Source of the DNA: Chloroflexota bacterium | GTDB lineage: Bacteria > Chloroflexota > Anaerolineae > Aggregatilineales > Phototrophicaceae | Assembly: GCA_026707745.1 (NCBI GenBank) | Contig: JAPOWG010000074.1 | Span: 1 to 56,026, forward strand | DNA length: 56,026 bases | Direction: 5' to 3' | In this document: positions 17,628 to 26,505 of the stretch, in pieces | How the letters are laid out: every line of letters begins with the position of its first letter | Numbering within the stretch: position 1 is the first letter of the stretch | Notes under the pieces: model-generated | Database searches by the model: none | What the model saw: only the letters and a program-made list of their open reading frames with translations | Told to the model about the DNA's origin: nothing | Translations under genes and position numbers: made by a program

Positions 17628-18296
17628 CTAGAGTTCCAGATTCGTTTCGCGCCAGGCAAGGTACCAGCCGGACCAGGGCTCAGGCACGTATTCGCCGCGC
17701 AGCCATCCTCTCGCGCTGACCTTGCCGAGCGTGCGAATATGGTCGACAGAAGTCCTGCGGGAGTCGTCCCCGGTCGTCTTGTTCAGGACCAATTCGGCAA
17801 TGACAAGGTAGTGCTCCAACTCGTCTCTCGAAATATCGTCCAAGGCAAGCGTGATTTCGTGCAGCGTTTCAACTCCGGTGAAAAACGAGTTCTTCCGAAC
17901 AAGTTCGCCACGACGCCTATCATATATGGACCACTCGATGGCGCCGTGGCAAGAGAAATCGGCGTATGGACCAAGCGGAACCTGCACTTGCCTGATAACC
18001 CGGTCGGCGCGGCTGCCATCCAAAAACGTTTCGTGAACGATGCGATCAAGGCTGGCTCGCCAAGTCTGACCGTGAAACTCGTCAACCGTGTCCTGCCAAA
18101 CCTGTTCGCGAATCGCGTCAACAGTGGCATAGCCCTGCACATGCGCCGTAAGGTAGATGCTGCCTTGCTGCACTCTAAAACAGGTCAAGTCCTGTCGTTT
18201 TTCAACCACGTGCCAGATTGCAACCCCAACGATGAGAAACGCGATAATTATGAATACATGACTCCGCTTCATTTTCGCATCCTCGTTTTTCGTCAA
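17628..18296 (-). CDS. Membrane-anchored protein of unknown function, copy 1
   Basis: A 222-residue protein with one N-terminal membrane span (about 13-30) and an extracytoplasmic domain. It is a paralogue of the gene at 18830: both share VEKR-x-DL-x-C after the membrane span, GY-x-T...IR...VW-x-D, GQ-x-WR-x-SLD, F-x-C-x-G-x-IEW and a tryptophan-rich C-terminus. The two conserved cysteines could form a disulfide. I do not recognise a known family. The start may be the second Met (residue 9, MKRS), which matches the start of the paralogue. On its own strand it lies just downstream of a degenerate copy of the permease 3' end. Confidence 0.7.
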   Translation of the reverse strand: MTKNEDAKMKRSHVFIIIAFLIVGVAIWHVVEKRQDLTCFRVQQGSIYLTAHVQGYATVDAIREQVWQDTVDEFHGQTWRASLDRIVHETFLDGSRADRVIRQVQVPLGPYADFSCHGAIEWSIYDRRRGELVRKNSFFTGVETLHEITLALDDISRDELEHYLVIAELVLNKTTGDDSRRTSVDHIRTLGKVSARGWLRGEYVPEPWSGWYLAWRETNLEL

Positions 18297-18341
18297 ATGT
18301 GGCAGCTTCTAAAGGGCAACGGACGAATATTGCTCCAATCT

Positions 18342-18383
18342 TCACTCCGCCTGCATCAGCACGCGCCTACCGACTATCGGACC
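18342..18383 (-). pseudogene. Relic of permease 3' end, degenerate copy
   Basis: Fourteen codons ending in a stop read GPIVGRRVLMQAE, close to the last residues of the permease at 19557 (WLIIGGRVLMRAE). The first part of that gene is absent. It precedes the membrane-protein gene at 17628 just as the intact permease precedes the paralogue at 18830, which supports duplication of a tail-plus-gene unit. Confidence 0.6.
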
Positions 18384-18511
18384 TGTCGGAATAAGGGGCA
18401 TGCTTCAGTTTCTTTCATTCCGGCGTCTGTAAAGTGGGCAAATTGCACGATCTTTGGCATCATGCAAGTATATCGTCACAGATGGCAGACAAGAGACTCG
18501 CGAGGCAGCCC

Positions 18512-18715
18512 ATGACTGAAGCAGCGATGAACGATCGACTTACCAGAATAGAAACACGCGCCGAAGAGTATGTGAAACGTAGCGAGATTGCCCCAACACT
18601 CGTCCGCATCGAAACAAAACTGGATAACCTGAAGTGGTTTCTTGGCGTGATTGTTGCGATCATGGTAGCAATAGCTACCGGTGTCATAGTCGGAATAATC
18701 ATGTTTGCGATATAA
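18512..18715 (+). CDS. Small coiled-coil protein with C-terminal membrane span
   Basis: A 67-residue protein: a charged helix with IETR and IETKLDNLK heptad-like stretches, then one hydrophobic span (WFLGVIVAIMVAIATGVIVG). It is on the opposite strand to its neighbours, between the two membrane-protein paralogues. GAGG lies 7 bp before ATG 18512; an ATG at 18482 would add ten residues with no ribosome site. The plan (coiled coil plus C-terminal span) is like the protein at 30060. The function is unknown. Confidence 0.5.
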   Translation: MTEAAMNDRLTRIETRAEEYVKRSEIAPTLVRIETKLDNLKWFLGVIVAIMVAIATGVIVGIIMFAI

Positions 18716-18752
18716 GGCTCATAGACGGGCTTCAGGGCGCTTTCCATTCCGC

Positions 18753-18829
18753 TCACTCCGCCCGCATCAGCACCCGGCCCCCGATCACCAGCCAGATCGC
18801 GCCGGCCACCACCAGCCCAGGGAACAGCG
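18753..18829 (-). pseudogene. Relic of permease 3' end, better-preserved copy
   Basis: About 24 codons read LFPGLVVAGAIWLVIGG then RVLMRAE and stop, matching the C-terminus of the permease at 19557 (ALVIGLLAAGAIWLIIGG then RVLMRAE). It directly abuts the stop codon of the membrane-protein gene at 18830 in another frame and has no start of its own. It is a third copy of the same tail. Confidence 0.7.
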
Positions 18830-19489
18830 TCAATCTTCGTCATTGTTTTGCAGTTCTTGCCAATCTTCGCGCCAAGATTCGTACCAGTTGGACAAATACT
18901 TAGGCACAATTCTGCCGTCAAGCCATTCGCGCGCGCTCATCGTTCCGACTTCACGATAGCCGCCGCTCCAAGTGGTACTGCCCTTATACGAGTTGCTCGA
19001 GTAGTAGGTTAGATTGACCTCTACCTGGTAATGCTGCAATTCTTCGGGCGGAATACCTTGCAAAGCCGTCGTGACTAGGTGCATGGGCTTTATGTTCGTA
19101 CCAGAGTAATCTCTATAGACTGTGGCATCCGGGTCGTACCAAATGATCCATTCAATGGAACCTCCGCATAAGAAATCTGACGAAACGTCCGGGGGATTCG
19201 CCAGGTGCGCTACTACCTGTTGACCACGGTTGCCTCCCATGAAGATCGCGTGAAAAACTTGGTCCAGCGATACTCGCCAAGCCTGTCCATAGAAGTCAGT
19301 CTCGATATCAGTCCATACAGAGTCACGAATTTCTTCTGCAGTGACATAACCTGCCTTGAAAACAGACTCTAGCCTGTCCGCCTGTTGCATGACATAGCAC
19401 TGCAAATCTTTGCGCTTTTCGACGTACTGCCAGATGAGCACGCCAATGATGAGTACAACGATGACGCGCGTTGCGTGGACTCTCTTCAT
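18830..19489 (-). CDS. Membrane-anchored protein of unknown function, copy 2
   Basis: A 219-residue paralogue of the gene at 17628, with one N-terminal membrane span (about 7-24) and an extracytoplasmic domain holding two conserved cysteines (LQCY and FLCGG). Shared blocks include YVTAEEIRDSVWTD, GQAWRVSLDQVFHAIF and SIEWIIW, and a C-terminal SAREWLDGRIVPKYLSNWY. It follows the permease gene on the same strand after 67 bp, so it may be co-transcribed with the nucleoside importer. No family recognised; a role as an accessory envelope protein is only a guess. Confidence 0.72.
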   Translation of the reverse strand: MKRVHATRVIVVLIIGVLIWQYVEKRKDLQCYVMQQADRLESVFKAGYVTAEEIRDSVWTDIETDFYGQAWRVSLDQVFHAIFMGGNRGQQVVAHLANPPDVSSDFLCGGSIEWIIWYDPDATVYRDYSGTNIKPMHLVTTALQGIPPEELQHYQVEVNLTYYSSNSYKGSTTWSGGYREVGTMSAREWLDGRIVPKYLSNWYESWREDWQELQNNDED

Positions 19490-19556
19490 AATCCGTCACC
19501 TCACTATTGCTGGATAGCTGTATTCGTTTCGCAACGAGTTTTTCCTAGTGGCTTTG

Positions 19557-20942
19557 TTACTCCGCCCGCATCAGCACGCGGCCGCCGATGATCAGCCAGA
19601 TCGCGCCGGCTGCAAGCAGCCCGATGACCAGCGCCAGGATCGGCTCGAAGAACAGGGCGAGCAGCAAGGTCAGGTAAATGCCCAGCGACACTATCGTCAC
19701 TGCTAAACTCGCTTTCCAACGCTGCTGAATCTTGAAGATATCGCGGACGAAGGGCAGGCTGATGAGGAAGAGCGCGATGGACAAGGCGCCGATCAGCAAT
19801 CCGATCGGGATCGCGCCATCCGCGCCGCCGAAGCCATTGGGAGCCGCCAGGATGCTGACGCCAGTCACCACTCCGATAACCGCAACCATCATTAGCAGCA
19901 TGTGCAAGATGCTGATGCGCTGGATCGAGCGCCAGAAGGCGGCGTCGAAGGCGGCGCCGGAAGCGGTGCGCATCTCGCTCACGCGTTGGGAAATCCGTCG
20001 CTGCAGCGCATAAATGACTAGCGCCAACACGGTGGCGAAATAGGGAATCGACTGCGGCAGTTGCGCGGGAATCTCCAGTGAGCCGATGCGAATGCCCAGC
20101 GCGTCAAAGAAACCGAAAATTGAAGAGGCGATCATGGTGCCGGCAGGTGTCCCGCCGCCCAAAGAAGGCGTGACCAGAGCAATGAAACCCCTGTTATTAG
20201 TCATATCGCGCTGGAAAAGCTGCAAGTAGCCCATGCTCATGTGGATGCCGCCCAAGCCGGCGAAGAAACCACTGATCAACAGCGCCAGGTAGCGAATGCG
20301 CTTGACGTTGATGCCGACCGATGCCGCCGCCTCGGGATTTTCGCCGACCGCGCGCAAGTGCATGCCGAAGGGAGTGCGATATAGAAAGAATGTCACAAAG
20401 AAGACAGAGATGAAGGCCACCCAGGTCATCACGCTTTGGTTGTCAAAAACGCCGAAGATAAACCCGCCGATGACAGGAATCTGATTGATAAATTCCGGCA
20501 GTTGAATGAAGGGCATCTGCAAGCTGGCCAGGGTGCTGGTATTGCCACGATCCCCGGTCAACTCGTACATGATGGCGACGGTGGCCGACGAGCCGAAAAT
20601 ATTCAGCGCGATTCCGGACAGGAACAAGTCGCCTTTGAGATCCAGGTGGAAAAGCGCCAGCACGAAGGACAGCAGCAGCGATATGCATACGCCCAGCAAC
20701 AGTCCCAGCCAGGGCCCGATAGTCAGGCCCGTTTCCGCGCCGAACCAGTCTTGCGAATAAGCGCTGACCACTACGCCGGTGAAGGCGGAGGATAGCATCA
20801 TGCCTTCCAGACCGATGTTGAGCACACCTGCTTTTTCAGAGATGAGCGCGCCCAGCGATGGCAGCAAGATTGGCGTGGTCACGCGCAGGATGGCGGCGAG
20901 GAATACAGCGCTGAAAATGCCGTCAATGACGTTCTCAAACAT
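19557..20942 (-). CDS. BmpA-type nucleoside ABC importer permease with long C-terminal extension
   Basis: A 461-residue permease. The first 310 residues match the guanosine/nucleoside importer permeases accompanying BmpA proteins (SEKAGVLNIGLEGMMLS; GVVVSAYS; AVGENPEAAASVGINVKR; FAGLGGIHMSMGYLQLF). Usual members have about 305 residues. Here a further 150 residues add about four to five hydrophobic segments (for example ISILHMLLMMVAVIGVVTGV and IGLLIGALSIALFLISLPFV) ending in RVLMRAE. It overlaps the other permease by 8 bp. Two degraded copies of its 3' end lie downstream. Confidence 0.9.
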   Translation of the reverse strand: MFENVIDGIFSAVFLAAILRVTTPILLPSLGALISEKAGVLNIGLEGMMLSSAFTGVVVSAYSQDWFGAETGLTIGPWLGLLLGVCISLLLSFVLALFHLDLKGDLFLSGIALNIFGSSATVAIMYELTGDRGNTSTLASLQMPFIQLPEFINQIPVIGGFIFGVFDNQSVMTWVAFISVFFVTFFLYRTPFGMHLRAVGENPEAAASVGINVKRIRYLALLISGFFAGLGGIHMSMGYLQLFQRDMTNNRGFIALVTPSLGGGTPAGTMIASSIFGFFDALGIRIGSLEIPAQLPQSIPYFATVLALVIYALQRRISQRVSEMRTASGAAFDAAFWRSIQRISILHMLLMMVAVIGVVTGVSILAAPNGFGGADGAIPIGLLIGALSIALFLISLPFVRDIFKIQQRWKASLAVTIVSLGIYLTLLLALFFEPILALVIGLLAAGAIWLIIGGRVLMRAE

Positions 20943-22635
20943 CGCTATCCTCCACGGCCGCCACGGCGTGGCCGCTTTCGTCGATATCGGCCCGTTTCTG
21001 TCGTTGCTGGAAGAAGGTGACCAGCGCTTCGGCCGTGATCAGCAAGATGATGATGGCTTGGATCATGCGCACCACTTCAAAGCTGACATTGGCATCGCGC
21101 TCCATGAATTGCGCCCCGGCCCGCAAATAGGCGTACAACAAGCCGGTGAAGGGCACCACCAGAACATTCAAGCGCGCCAGCAAGGCGACCACCACCCCTT
21201 CAAAGGCCAGCGCGAACGATATGTTCAAGATCAATTGGCGATGGATGCCGGTCGCCAGATGCATGCCCGCCAAACCGGCAACGATACCGCTGATGGCCAT
21301 CACCAACATGATCGTTCGCCGCGAGTTGACGCCGCCGTAGTCGGCGAACTTGAGGTTGGAGCCGATGATGCGAATTTCGTAACCCAGCGGCGTGCGCCGG
21401 ATCAAGAGCCAGGAGATGAAGATGACGATGACCACCACAAAGACGCCGATGGTGACCTGTGTCTTTTCCACGATGACTGGCAATATCGCGTTTTCAGTGA
21501 ATTTACTTGACGCGACATAACCTGCGTCAGGCGGCTTGAGTTGAAAGTTGAGCACCATCTCGAAGAAGCGAGTTGCGATTACGTTGAGCATCAGTGTCGA
21601 GACCAGTTCATTGGCGCCGAGATAGGCTTTCAGCGCGCCGGGTATCAGTCCGTATATGAAGCCCGCCGTGCCCGATGCCAGGATGATGAAAGGAATCAAG
21701 AGGATGCCCGGAATATGCGGCGAGTTGAGCGCGATAATGCCGGATACCAGGGCGCCGAAATAGAGTTGCCCTTCCGCGCCCAGGCTGAACTGCTGCGCGC
21801 GAAAGACGATCGCGAAAGACAGTCCCAGCAAGATCAGCGTGATGGCGTCCTGTATCCAAACGCCCCAGCGATTGACGCGCTCAATCGGACCCAGCAGCAA
21901 AGCCTCAAACGCCAGTTGAGACTGGTTCATCGCTTCGGAGAGCACCGTGCCCGTCTCGATCTCCTCGGGGCGCGAATAAAGCGTGTAGACGCCGTCCCCG
22001 GGCAACTCGTAGCTTTCAATGACAGCGTCTTTGGTGCTGACAAGGTCGTCAAAAGTTTCATCCACCTGTGTCATGGTGGCGGAAGTGGCGGATGCCAGAA
22101 CAGTGTCGGAGTCATCGCGCAATTCCACCAGCACATCGACCTCAGAGCGGCGATTCTTGGCATAGGCCAGCAGCGAGACGACGTCCCCTTCGCTCCCGGC
22201 AAATGTCCAGGCGATCTCGCTCACGGGCGCGACCACGTTTGCTTTATTGAAATGCCCGCCCCGGCGCTTGTTGTATTCCAGGTCGACATCGTCATTTTCG
22301 GCCGGCTCGGCATCAGAAACCACCTGTGCGCGGAACTCGCCACTGGCGAAGCGATCAGCCGCGTCCAGGTTAAAGACGAATGTGACGATGAATCCCAATA
22401 TGAGCGCCACAATAACCGTGAGCAAGACGCGTATGGCCTGCCTGCGCAGTTCCACGACAAAGAGCAAAATGCATGCGCCAACCAGCACATTGACCAGCAG
22501 GATATTCTGCCAGGTTGGGGTGCCGGTCATCTTTTCCATCGAGCCATCGAACATGGTGTTAGTGATGAAAAGTGTGACCAGGATGCCGGCCAGTCCGCCG
22601 ACGATCAACAAAAGATTGGTCCTCAACGATGTCAT
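20935..22635 (-). CDS. BmpA-type nucleoside ABC importer permease with N-terminal extracytoplasmic domain
   Basis: A 566-residue permease, far longer than the usual 350. The C-terminal 330 residues are the standard permease (FRAQQFSLGAEGQLYFGALV; LGANELVSTLMLNVIA; IIGSNLKFADYGGVNSRR). The N-terminus has about three membrane spans (8-28, 45-62, 68-90) and then about 150 residues outside the membrane with a beta-sandwich look: EIAWTFAGSEGDVVSLLAYA, DVLVELRDDSDTVLASAT, YELPGDGVYTLYSR. That pattern resembles the pre-peptidase C-terminal (PPC) type domain. It overlaps the ATPase gene by 4 bp (ATGA), so it is coupled to it. Confidence 0.88.
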   Translation of the reverse strand: MTSLRTNLLLIVGGLAGILVTLFITNTMFDGSMEKMTGTPTWQNILLVNVLVGACILLFVVELRRQAIRVLLTVIVALILGFIVTFVFNLDAADRFASGEFRAQVVSDAEPAENDDVDLEYNKRRGGHFNKANVVAPVSEIAWTFAGSEGDVVSLLAYAKNRRSEVDVLVELRDDSDTVLASATSATMTQVDETFDDLVSTKDAVIESYELPGDGVYTLYSRPEEIETGTVLSEAMNQSQLAFEALLLGPIERVNRWGVWIQDAITLILLGLSFAIVFRAQQFSLGAEGQLYFGALVSGIIALNSPHIPGILLIPFIILASGTAGFIYGLIPGALKAYLGANELVSTLMLNVIATRFFEMVLNFQLKPPDAGYVASSKFTENAILPVIVEKTQVTIGVFVVVIVIFISWLLIRRTPLGYEIRIIGSNLKFADYGGVNSRRTIMLVMAISGIVAGLAGMHLATGIHRQLILNISFALAFEGVVVALLARLNVLVVPFTGLLYAYLRAGAQFMERDANVSFEVVRMIQAIIILLITAEALVTFFQQRQKRADIDESGHAVAAVEDSDV

Positions 22636-24173
22636 GCGTATCGCTCCATTTCGGCGGCCTCCTGCCGTTCGGCGCCGAGCATATAATAGCCGATGCGCTC
22701 CTCAGTCAGGCTCTCGTCATTGGGAAAGATGCCGACGATCTCGCCTTCGTACATCACCATGATGCGGTCGGATAGCTTCATCACTTCTTGCAGGTCGGCC
22801 GAAATCAGCAGAATGGCAAGCCCGCCGGTGCGTTGATCGACCAATTCCTGATGGATGAACTCGATAGCGCCGATATCGACGCCGCGGGTGGGCTGGGCGG
22901 CGATTAAGAGCTTGGGCGTCGAGGATAATTCGCGAGCGACAACAACTTTCTGCATATTGCCGCCGGAAAGCGCGTTGACCGGGATGGCGCCGTTGGGCGC
23001 GATGATGTTGAACTCGCGGATCAAGTCTACCCCGTTGTCGACGATTGCGTTGATATCCAGCAGACCGCGCCGGGTAAATGGCTCACGATAATAACGATCA
23101 ATAATCAAGTTGTCGTCTATGGATGATGTCAGGGCGACGCCGTTGGTCAGGCGATCTTCCGGGATATGCGCCACTTGATGTTCGCGCACGGAACGAGGCC
23201 CGTGGCCCAGGATCTGTTCGTTGTTGATATAGGCTTCTCCGGTGGTGGGCGGGCGCAAGCCCGTCAGCACCTCAGCCAGTTCGGTCTGTCCATTGCCTTC
23301 CACGCCGGCGATGCCCAGGATCTCGTTTTCATAGACGCGGAAACTGACCTGTTTAAGCAGTTGATGACCGCTGTCGTCGGCATAGGTCAAGTGAATCACA
23401 TCCAGCACGGGCATGCCGCGCGTCACTTCCGGTCGATCGACTTGCATGAAGACCTCGCGCCCGACCATCATGCGCGCCAATTCGCGTTCATCCGTCTCGG
23501 CGGTATCGACCGTGCCGATCACCCGCGCGTCGCGCATGACCGTGACGCGGTCGGATATCTCGATCACTTCCTTGAGCTTGTGCGTGATGAAGATGACAGT
23601 CTTGCCGCCCTCGACCAGGTTGCGGATAGCCGCAAACAGGTCTTGCGTCTCGCTCGGCGTCAAGACAGCGGTCGGCTCATCGAGGATCAGTATCTCTGCG
23701 CCGCGGTAAAGCGCCTTGAGGATCTCCACCCGCTGTCGCATGCCCACCGGGATATCTTCGATTTTAGCATTTGGATTGACGTTTAAGCCGTACTCTTCCG
23801 ATAGCGCCACCGTATCGGTGACGGCACCCTGGAAGTCGATGGACATACCCTGCTTGGTCTCGCGGTTGAGGATTATGTTCTGCGCCACAGTGAAGGAATT
23901 GACCAGCATGAAGTTCTGGTGTACCATGCCGATGCCGTGTTCGATAGCGACTTGTGGATTGCCGATCTCGACTTCTCCTTCGCGGATGAAAATGCGCCCC
24001 GACGAAGGATGCTCCAGACCATAAAGCAGCTTCATCAAGGTGGATTTGCCAGCGCCATTCTCGCCAACCAGGGCGTGGATCTCCCCCTGCTCCACCGCGA
24101 AACTGATATCATCGTTGGCGTGCACGCCGTTGGGATAAATCTTGTGGACGTTTTGGGTTTCGATTATGGGCAT
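22632..24173 (-). CDS. Nucleoside/sugar ABC importer ATPase with two nucleotide-binding domains
   Basis: A 513-residue tandem ATPase of the kind pairing with BmpA and RbsC-type permeases. In the first domain Walker A is GENGAGKST (37-45), and Walker B is ILDEPTAVL. The second domain has a weak Walker A ([10 protein letters not shown]) but a good signature LSGGNMQK, as is normal in this family. It lies between the retropepsin-like gene (26 bp upstream) and the two permeases. The substrate is likely nucleosides or deoxynucleosides, given the BmpA partner and nearby nucleoside hydrolases. Confidence 0.94.
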   Translation of the reverse strand: MPIIETQNVHKIYPNGVHANDDISFAVEQGEIHALVGENGAGKSTLMKLLYGLEHPSSGRIFIREGEVEIGNPQVAIEHGIGMVHQNFMLVNSFTVAQNIILNRETKQGMSIDFQGAVTDTVALSEEYGLNVNPNAKIEDIPVGMRQRVEILKALYRGAEILILDEPTAVLTPSETQDLFAAIRNLVEGGKTVIFITHKLKEVIEISDRVTVMRDARVIGTVDTAETDERELARMMVGREVFMQVDRPEVTRGMPVLDVIHLTYADDSGHQLLKQVSFRVYENEILGIAGVEGNGQTELAEVLTGLRPPTTGEAYINNEQILGHGPRSVREHQVAHIPEDRLTNGVALTSSIDDNLIIDRYYREPFTRRGLLDINAIVDNGVDLIREFNIIAPNGAIPVNALSGGNMQKVVVARELSSTPKLLIAAQPTRGVDIGAIEFIHQELVDQRTGGLAILLISADLQEVMKLSDRIMVMYEGEIVGIFPNDESLTEERIGYYMLGAERQEAAEMERYA

Positions 24174-24199
24174 GTTAGTTCACCACAAAAGAGATGAGT

Positions 24200-24715
24200 C
24201 TACCGTGTTTCATGCTCCCCGTTCCCCGAGCCGACGCCAGAGCCTCGCAGGCTGTCTTCCGCTGCGAAGTCGAAGCTCTCAACGGACGGGATGCGAAAGG
24301 AAAATGTCGTTGCGCCGTTCCTGTTCGATACAGCGAAGTCGCCTTTAGTGATAATGTCCATGCCGATTAATACTTCAATGTCTCGCGCTTCTATCAAACC
24401 GACGCGAATGTCCTCAATCTGCACATTATTGAATAGTAACAGATCAACGTGGTATGTCGGGACACCAACAGACTCGCCGCCAGCATGAAGAACATTGGAA
24501 TATCCGTCTGCCTGCAGTCCAAGAACTTCAACAACGCGCTTCGATACCATGCTGAATGTTGCCCCCGTGTCCCACAAGGGGCTGAATTGCTGACTTGGGG
24601 GTCTGGCGGTCGCGCGGCTGCGTTTCCACGATAACGAAACGAAACTTGGCGTCACAAGTTGGCGTCGAATGCCTGTAGCTTTTATTGTGAAGCTGCGCCT
24701 TTCCACTTTGATCAA
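24200..24715 (-). CDS. Retropepsin-like aspartic protease
   Basis: A 171-residue protein with the retroviral-type aspartic protease signature: P-L-W-D49-T-G-A-T-F-S-M-V, and a second hydrophobic-Gly region EVLIGMDIITKGDFAVSN equivalent to the ILG motif. Such single-domain proteases act as homodimers. No signal peptide. It overlaps the DUF5678-like gene by 4 bp, so the two are coupled and probably work together. The pair is placed between the BmpA gene and the ATPase gene of the importer. The N-terminal 30 residues are basic and may come from a start chosen too early. Confidence 0.75.
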   Translation of the reverse strand: MIKVERRSFTIKATGIRRQLVTPSFVSLSWKRSRATARPPSQQFSPLWDTGATFSMVSKRVVEVLGLQADGYSNVLHAGGESVGVPTYHVDLLLFNNVQIEDIRVGLIEARDIEVLIGMDIITKGDFAVSNRNGATTFSFRIPSVESFDFAAEDSLRGSGVGSGNGEHETR

Positions 24716-24963
24716 TGCACTTCTATTTCAGGATCCCGGAAAAAACCCGTGAAGTACTCATAATCCCGGCCAAGCTCTTGCATCAGCACCGTGCCGTATT
24801 CGTGTTCGACGTAAACGGCGTCAGCCGCCTGTCGGTAATTGTCGAAGATGCCCAGCACTTCTTTACCCTTTATCGCAACGTATTTCCCGTTATGCTCCCG
24901 CGCCAGTTCCTCACGGATATCGAGGTAATAGTCGTATTCTTCCTCTAAAGGTTTCGACATCAA
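24712..24963 (-). CDS. DUF5678-like small protein
   Basis: An 83-residue acidic protein resembling the DUF5678 family: a helix EEEYDYYLDIREELAREHNG, a strand GKYVAIKGKEVLGIFDN, a helix AADAVYVEHEYG, and FFRDPEIEVH at the end. Starts at the first or second Met are both possible. It overlaps the retropepsin-like gene by 4 bp. In many bacteria such genes occur beside retropepsin-like genes, which suggests a substrate or regulator of the protease (inference). Confidence 0.65.
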   Translation of the reverse strand: MMSKPLEEEYDYYLDIREELAREHNGKYVAIKGKEVLGIFDNYRQAADAVYVEHEYGTVLMQELGRDYEYFTGFFRDPEIEVH

Positions 24964-25019
24964 AGCTACCTTTTCACCTACGGACGTCCCAATGGGTCCA
25001 CCTCAACAACGGGAAGCCT

Positions 25020-25043
25020 CCCCCTCCCTCTCGGGAGAGGGGG
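25020..25043 (-). terminator. Intercistronic hairpin after the bmpA-like gene
   Basis: A C/G-rich inverted repeat (CCCTCTC and GAGAGGG arms flanked by further C and G runs) lies between the binding protein and the DUF5678-like gene. No T run follows on the minus strand. It may attenuate transcription or stabilise the upstream mRNA, like the hairpins after the other binding-protein genes. Confidence 0.5.
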
Positions 25044-25063
25044 CTGAAAATCGAGGACGAAAT

Positions 25064-26212
25064 CTACATATCGTCCATCATCATGTCGTCCATGCTCATA
25101 TCGGCGCTGGGCATATCGGCGCAAGCCGTTCCAACCGCAGCCATCATGTCCTCACTTGTGAAGACGGTCTGAACTTCGATATCGCCATTGACGACGGCGG
25201 CTTCGGCCGCTTCCACCATAGCCTTGATGTCGTCGGACGTGGCCATATCGTAGAAGTCGTTCTTGGCCAAGCCCACACCACCTTCGGGAATACCCAGGTT
25301 CTCAACCGAGCCGTAGGGCAATTCGCCTTCAAGATGCAGGGTGATGGCGCGGAAGATCGAGTTGTCGACATTCTTGAGCATGCTGGTCAGGATGCGCTCG
25401 GCTTGGTCGGGATCGGTCTCGGCCACGATCACGGCCTGGTCGGAGTCGACGCCGATGGCGTAACGCTCTTGTTCGTGCGCCGCTTCAAAGACGCCAACAC
25501 CGGTGCCGCCGGCGATCTGGAAGACGATATCAGCGCCCTGCTCGTACATGGCCAGGGTGATTTCCTTGCCGCGGGCCGGGTCGTTCCAGCTGCCAGCGTA
25601 TTGCACGATGCTCACGGTGTCCGGATTAACCAGACAAGCGCCCTGTTCGTAACCGACGATGAAGTCGTCAATAACCGGAATCTGCTGCCCGCCGACGGCG
25701 CCGATAGTCGGGGCGTCATTGGTGCCTTCGATCCCGCTCATGGTGATGGCAGCTGCGTAAACGCCAGCCAGGAAGGAGCCTTGGTTCTGGGCATAGGTCA
25801 TCGAATAGACATTCGCGCAGGCATCGACGCATGTTTCCGCATCGCCATAGGGCATGCCGGCATCGTAAAACATGAAGTACTTGTCGGGATAGTTGTGGGC
25901 GTTGGCCGCCATGAAACCAACCATCTGCCAGGTGCCAGCGATCAAAATGTCGTAGGAATCAGTATCCGACATGACATCCAGCAAGCCCGATTCCCAATTG
26001 GCGGGATCAATCCCGAGTTCGACCGTATCGGTCTCGATATCGTATTCATCAGCAATGGCGTCCATACCACGCTGGGCGCTGTCGAAGAAGGACTTGTCGC
26101 CGAGCGTCCCGTTAATTACGGAAACGACCCGCAGCGGCTCGTCCTGGGCGAAGGCCGTAAATGCCGTCAGGAACACGAGCAGAACAACTAGCAGAAAACT
26201 AAGCTTCCTCAT
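25064..26212 (-). CDS. BmpA-type purine nucleoside-binding protein
   Basis: A 382-residue extracytoplasmic binding protein of the Bmp/PnrA family, which feeds nucleosides to the importer encoded downstream. It has a signal peptide (about 1-22, cut after AFA) but no lipobox Cys, unlike typical Bmp lipoproteins. Family stretches include GDKSFFDSAQRGMDAI, SFLAGVYAAAI and GTGVGVFEAAHE. It ends in a Met/Asp-rich tail (DMPSADMSMDDMMMDDM). A consensus-like promoter lies 51 bp upstream, making this the first gene of the operon. Confidence 0.9.
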   Translation of the reverse strand: MRKLSFLLVVLLVFLTAFTAFAQDEPLRVVSVINGTLGDKSFFDSAQRGMDAIADEYDIETDTVELGIDPANWESGLLDVMSDTDSYDILIAGTWQMVGFMAANAHNYPDKYFMFYDAGMPYGDAETCVDACANVYSMTYAQNQGSFLAGVYAAAITMSGIEGTNDAPTIGAVGGQQIPVIDDFIVGYEQGACLVNPDTVSIVQYAGSWNDPARGKEITLAMYEQGADIVFQIAGGTGVGVFEAAHEQERYAIGVDSDQAVIVAETDPDQAERILTSMLKNVDNSIFRAITLHLEGELPYGSVENLGIPEGGVGLAKNDFYDMATSDDIKAMVEAAEAAVVNGDIEVQTVFTSEDMMAAVGTACADMPSADMSMDDMMMDDM

Positions 26213-26262
26213 TTGATTCCTCCACTAAAACTTGGTTTGATCAGATGCATTCTGATGGCGAC

Positions 26263-26291
26263 ATTATACCCGTCCCGCTGCAATTCGGCAA
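26263..26291 (-). promoter_or_regulatory. Sigma70-type promoter of the nucleoside importer operon
   Basis: On the minus strand TTGCCG (26291-26286), 17-bp spacer, TATAAT (26268-26263, perfect -10). Predicted start is near 26256, leaving a short leader before the bmpA-like ATG at 26212. Confidence 0.72.
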
Positions 26292-26434
26292 AACTTGTTT
26301 GAACCACCGAGAATACCGAGCAATATTCTTTTGTAGATACAACGCGAATTTCGTATATTGAATACAGTATGCAGATGCCTGCGGATGAACAGGTGGAGAC
26401 TAATCGACGGACGTACGCTTTTAACGGAATTCTA

Positions 26435-26464
26435 TTGATTATTCAACGGTTCACGACGTATAAT
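26435..26464 (+). promoter_or_regulatory. Sigma70-type promoter for the two-gene unit at 26506
   Basis: TTGATT (26435-26440), 18-bp spacer, TATAAT (26459-26464, perfect -10). Predicted start is near 26471. The 26213-26505 gap otherwise holds only the divergent promoter of the importer operon and an A/T-rich stretch. Confidence 0.65.
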
Positions 26465-26505
26465 CGAACTGTACATTGAATCCAAACGTCTAGAAAGTCG
26501 ATGCC

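Noticed and set aside
17481..18515. 344-codon plus-strand frame
   Set aside because: It is the complement of the membrane-protein gene at 17628, whose paralogue at 18830 confirms the minus strand as coding.
21541..22686. 381-codon plus-strand frame
   Set aside because: Antisense to the nucleoside permease; no motif and no ribosome site.
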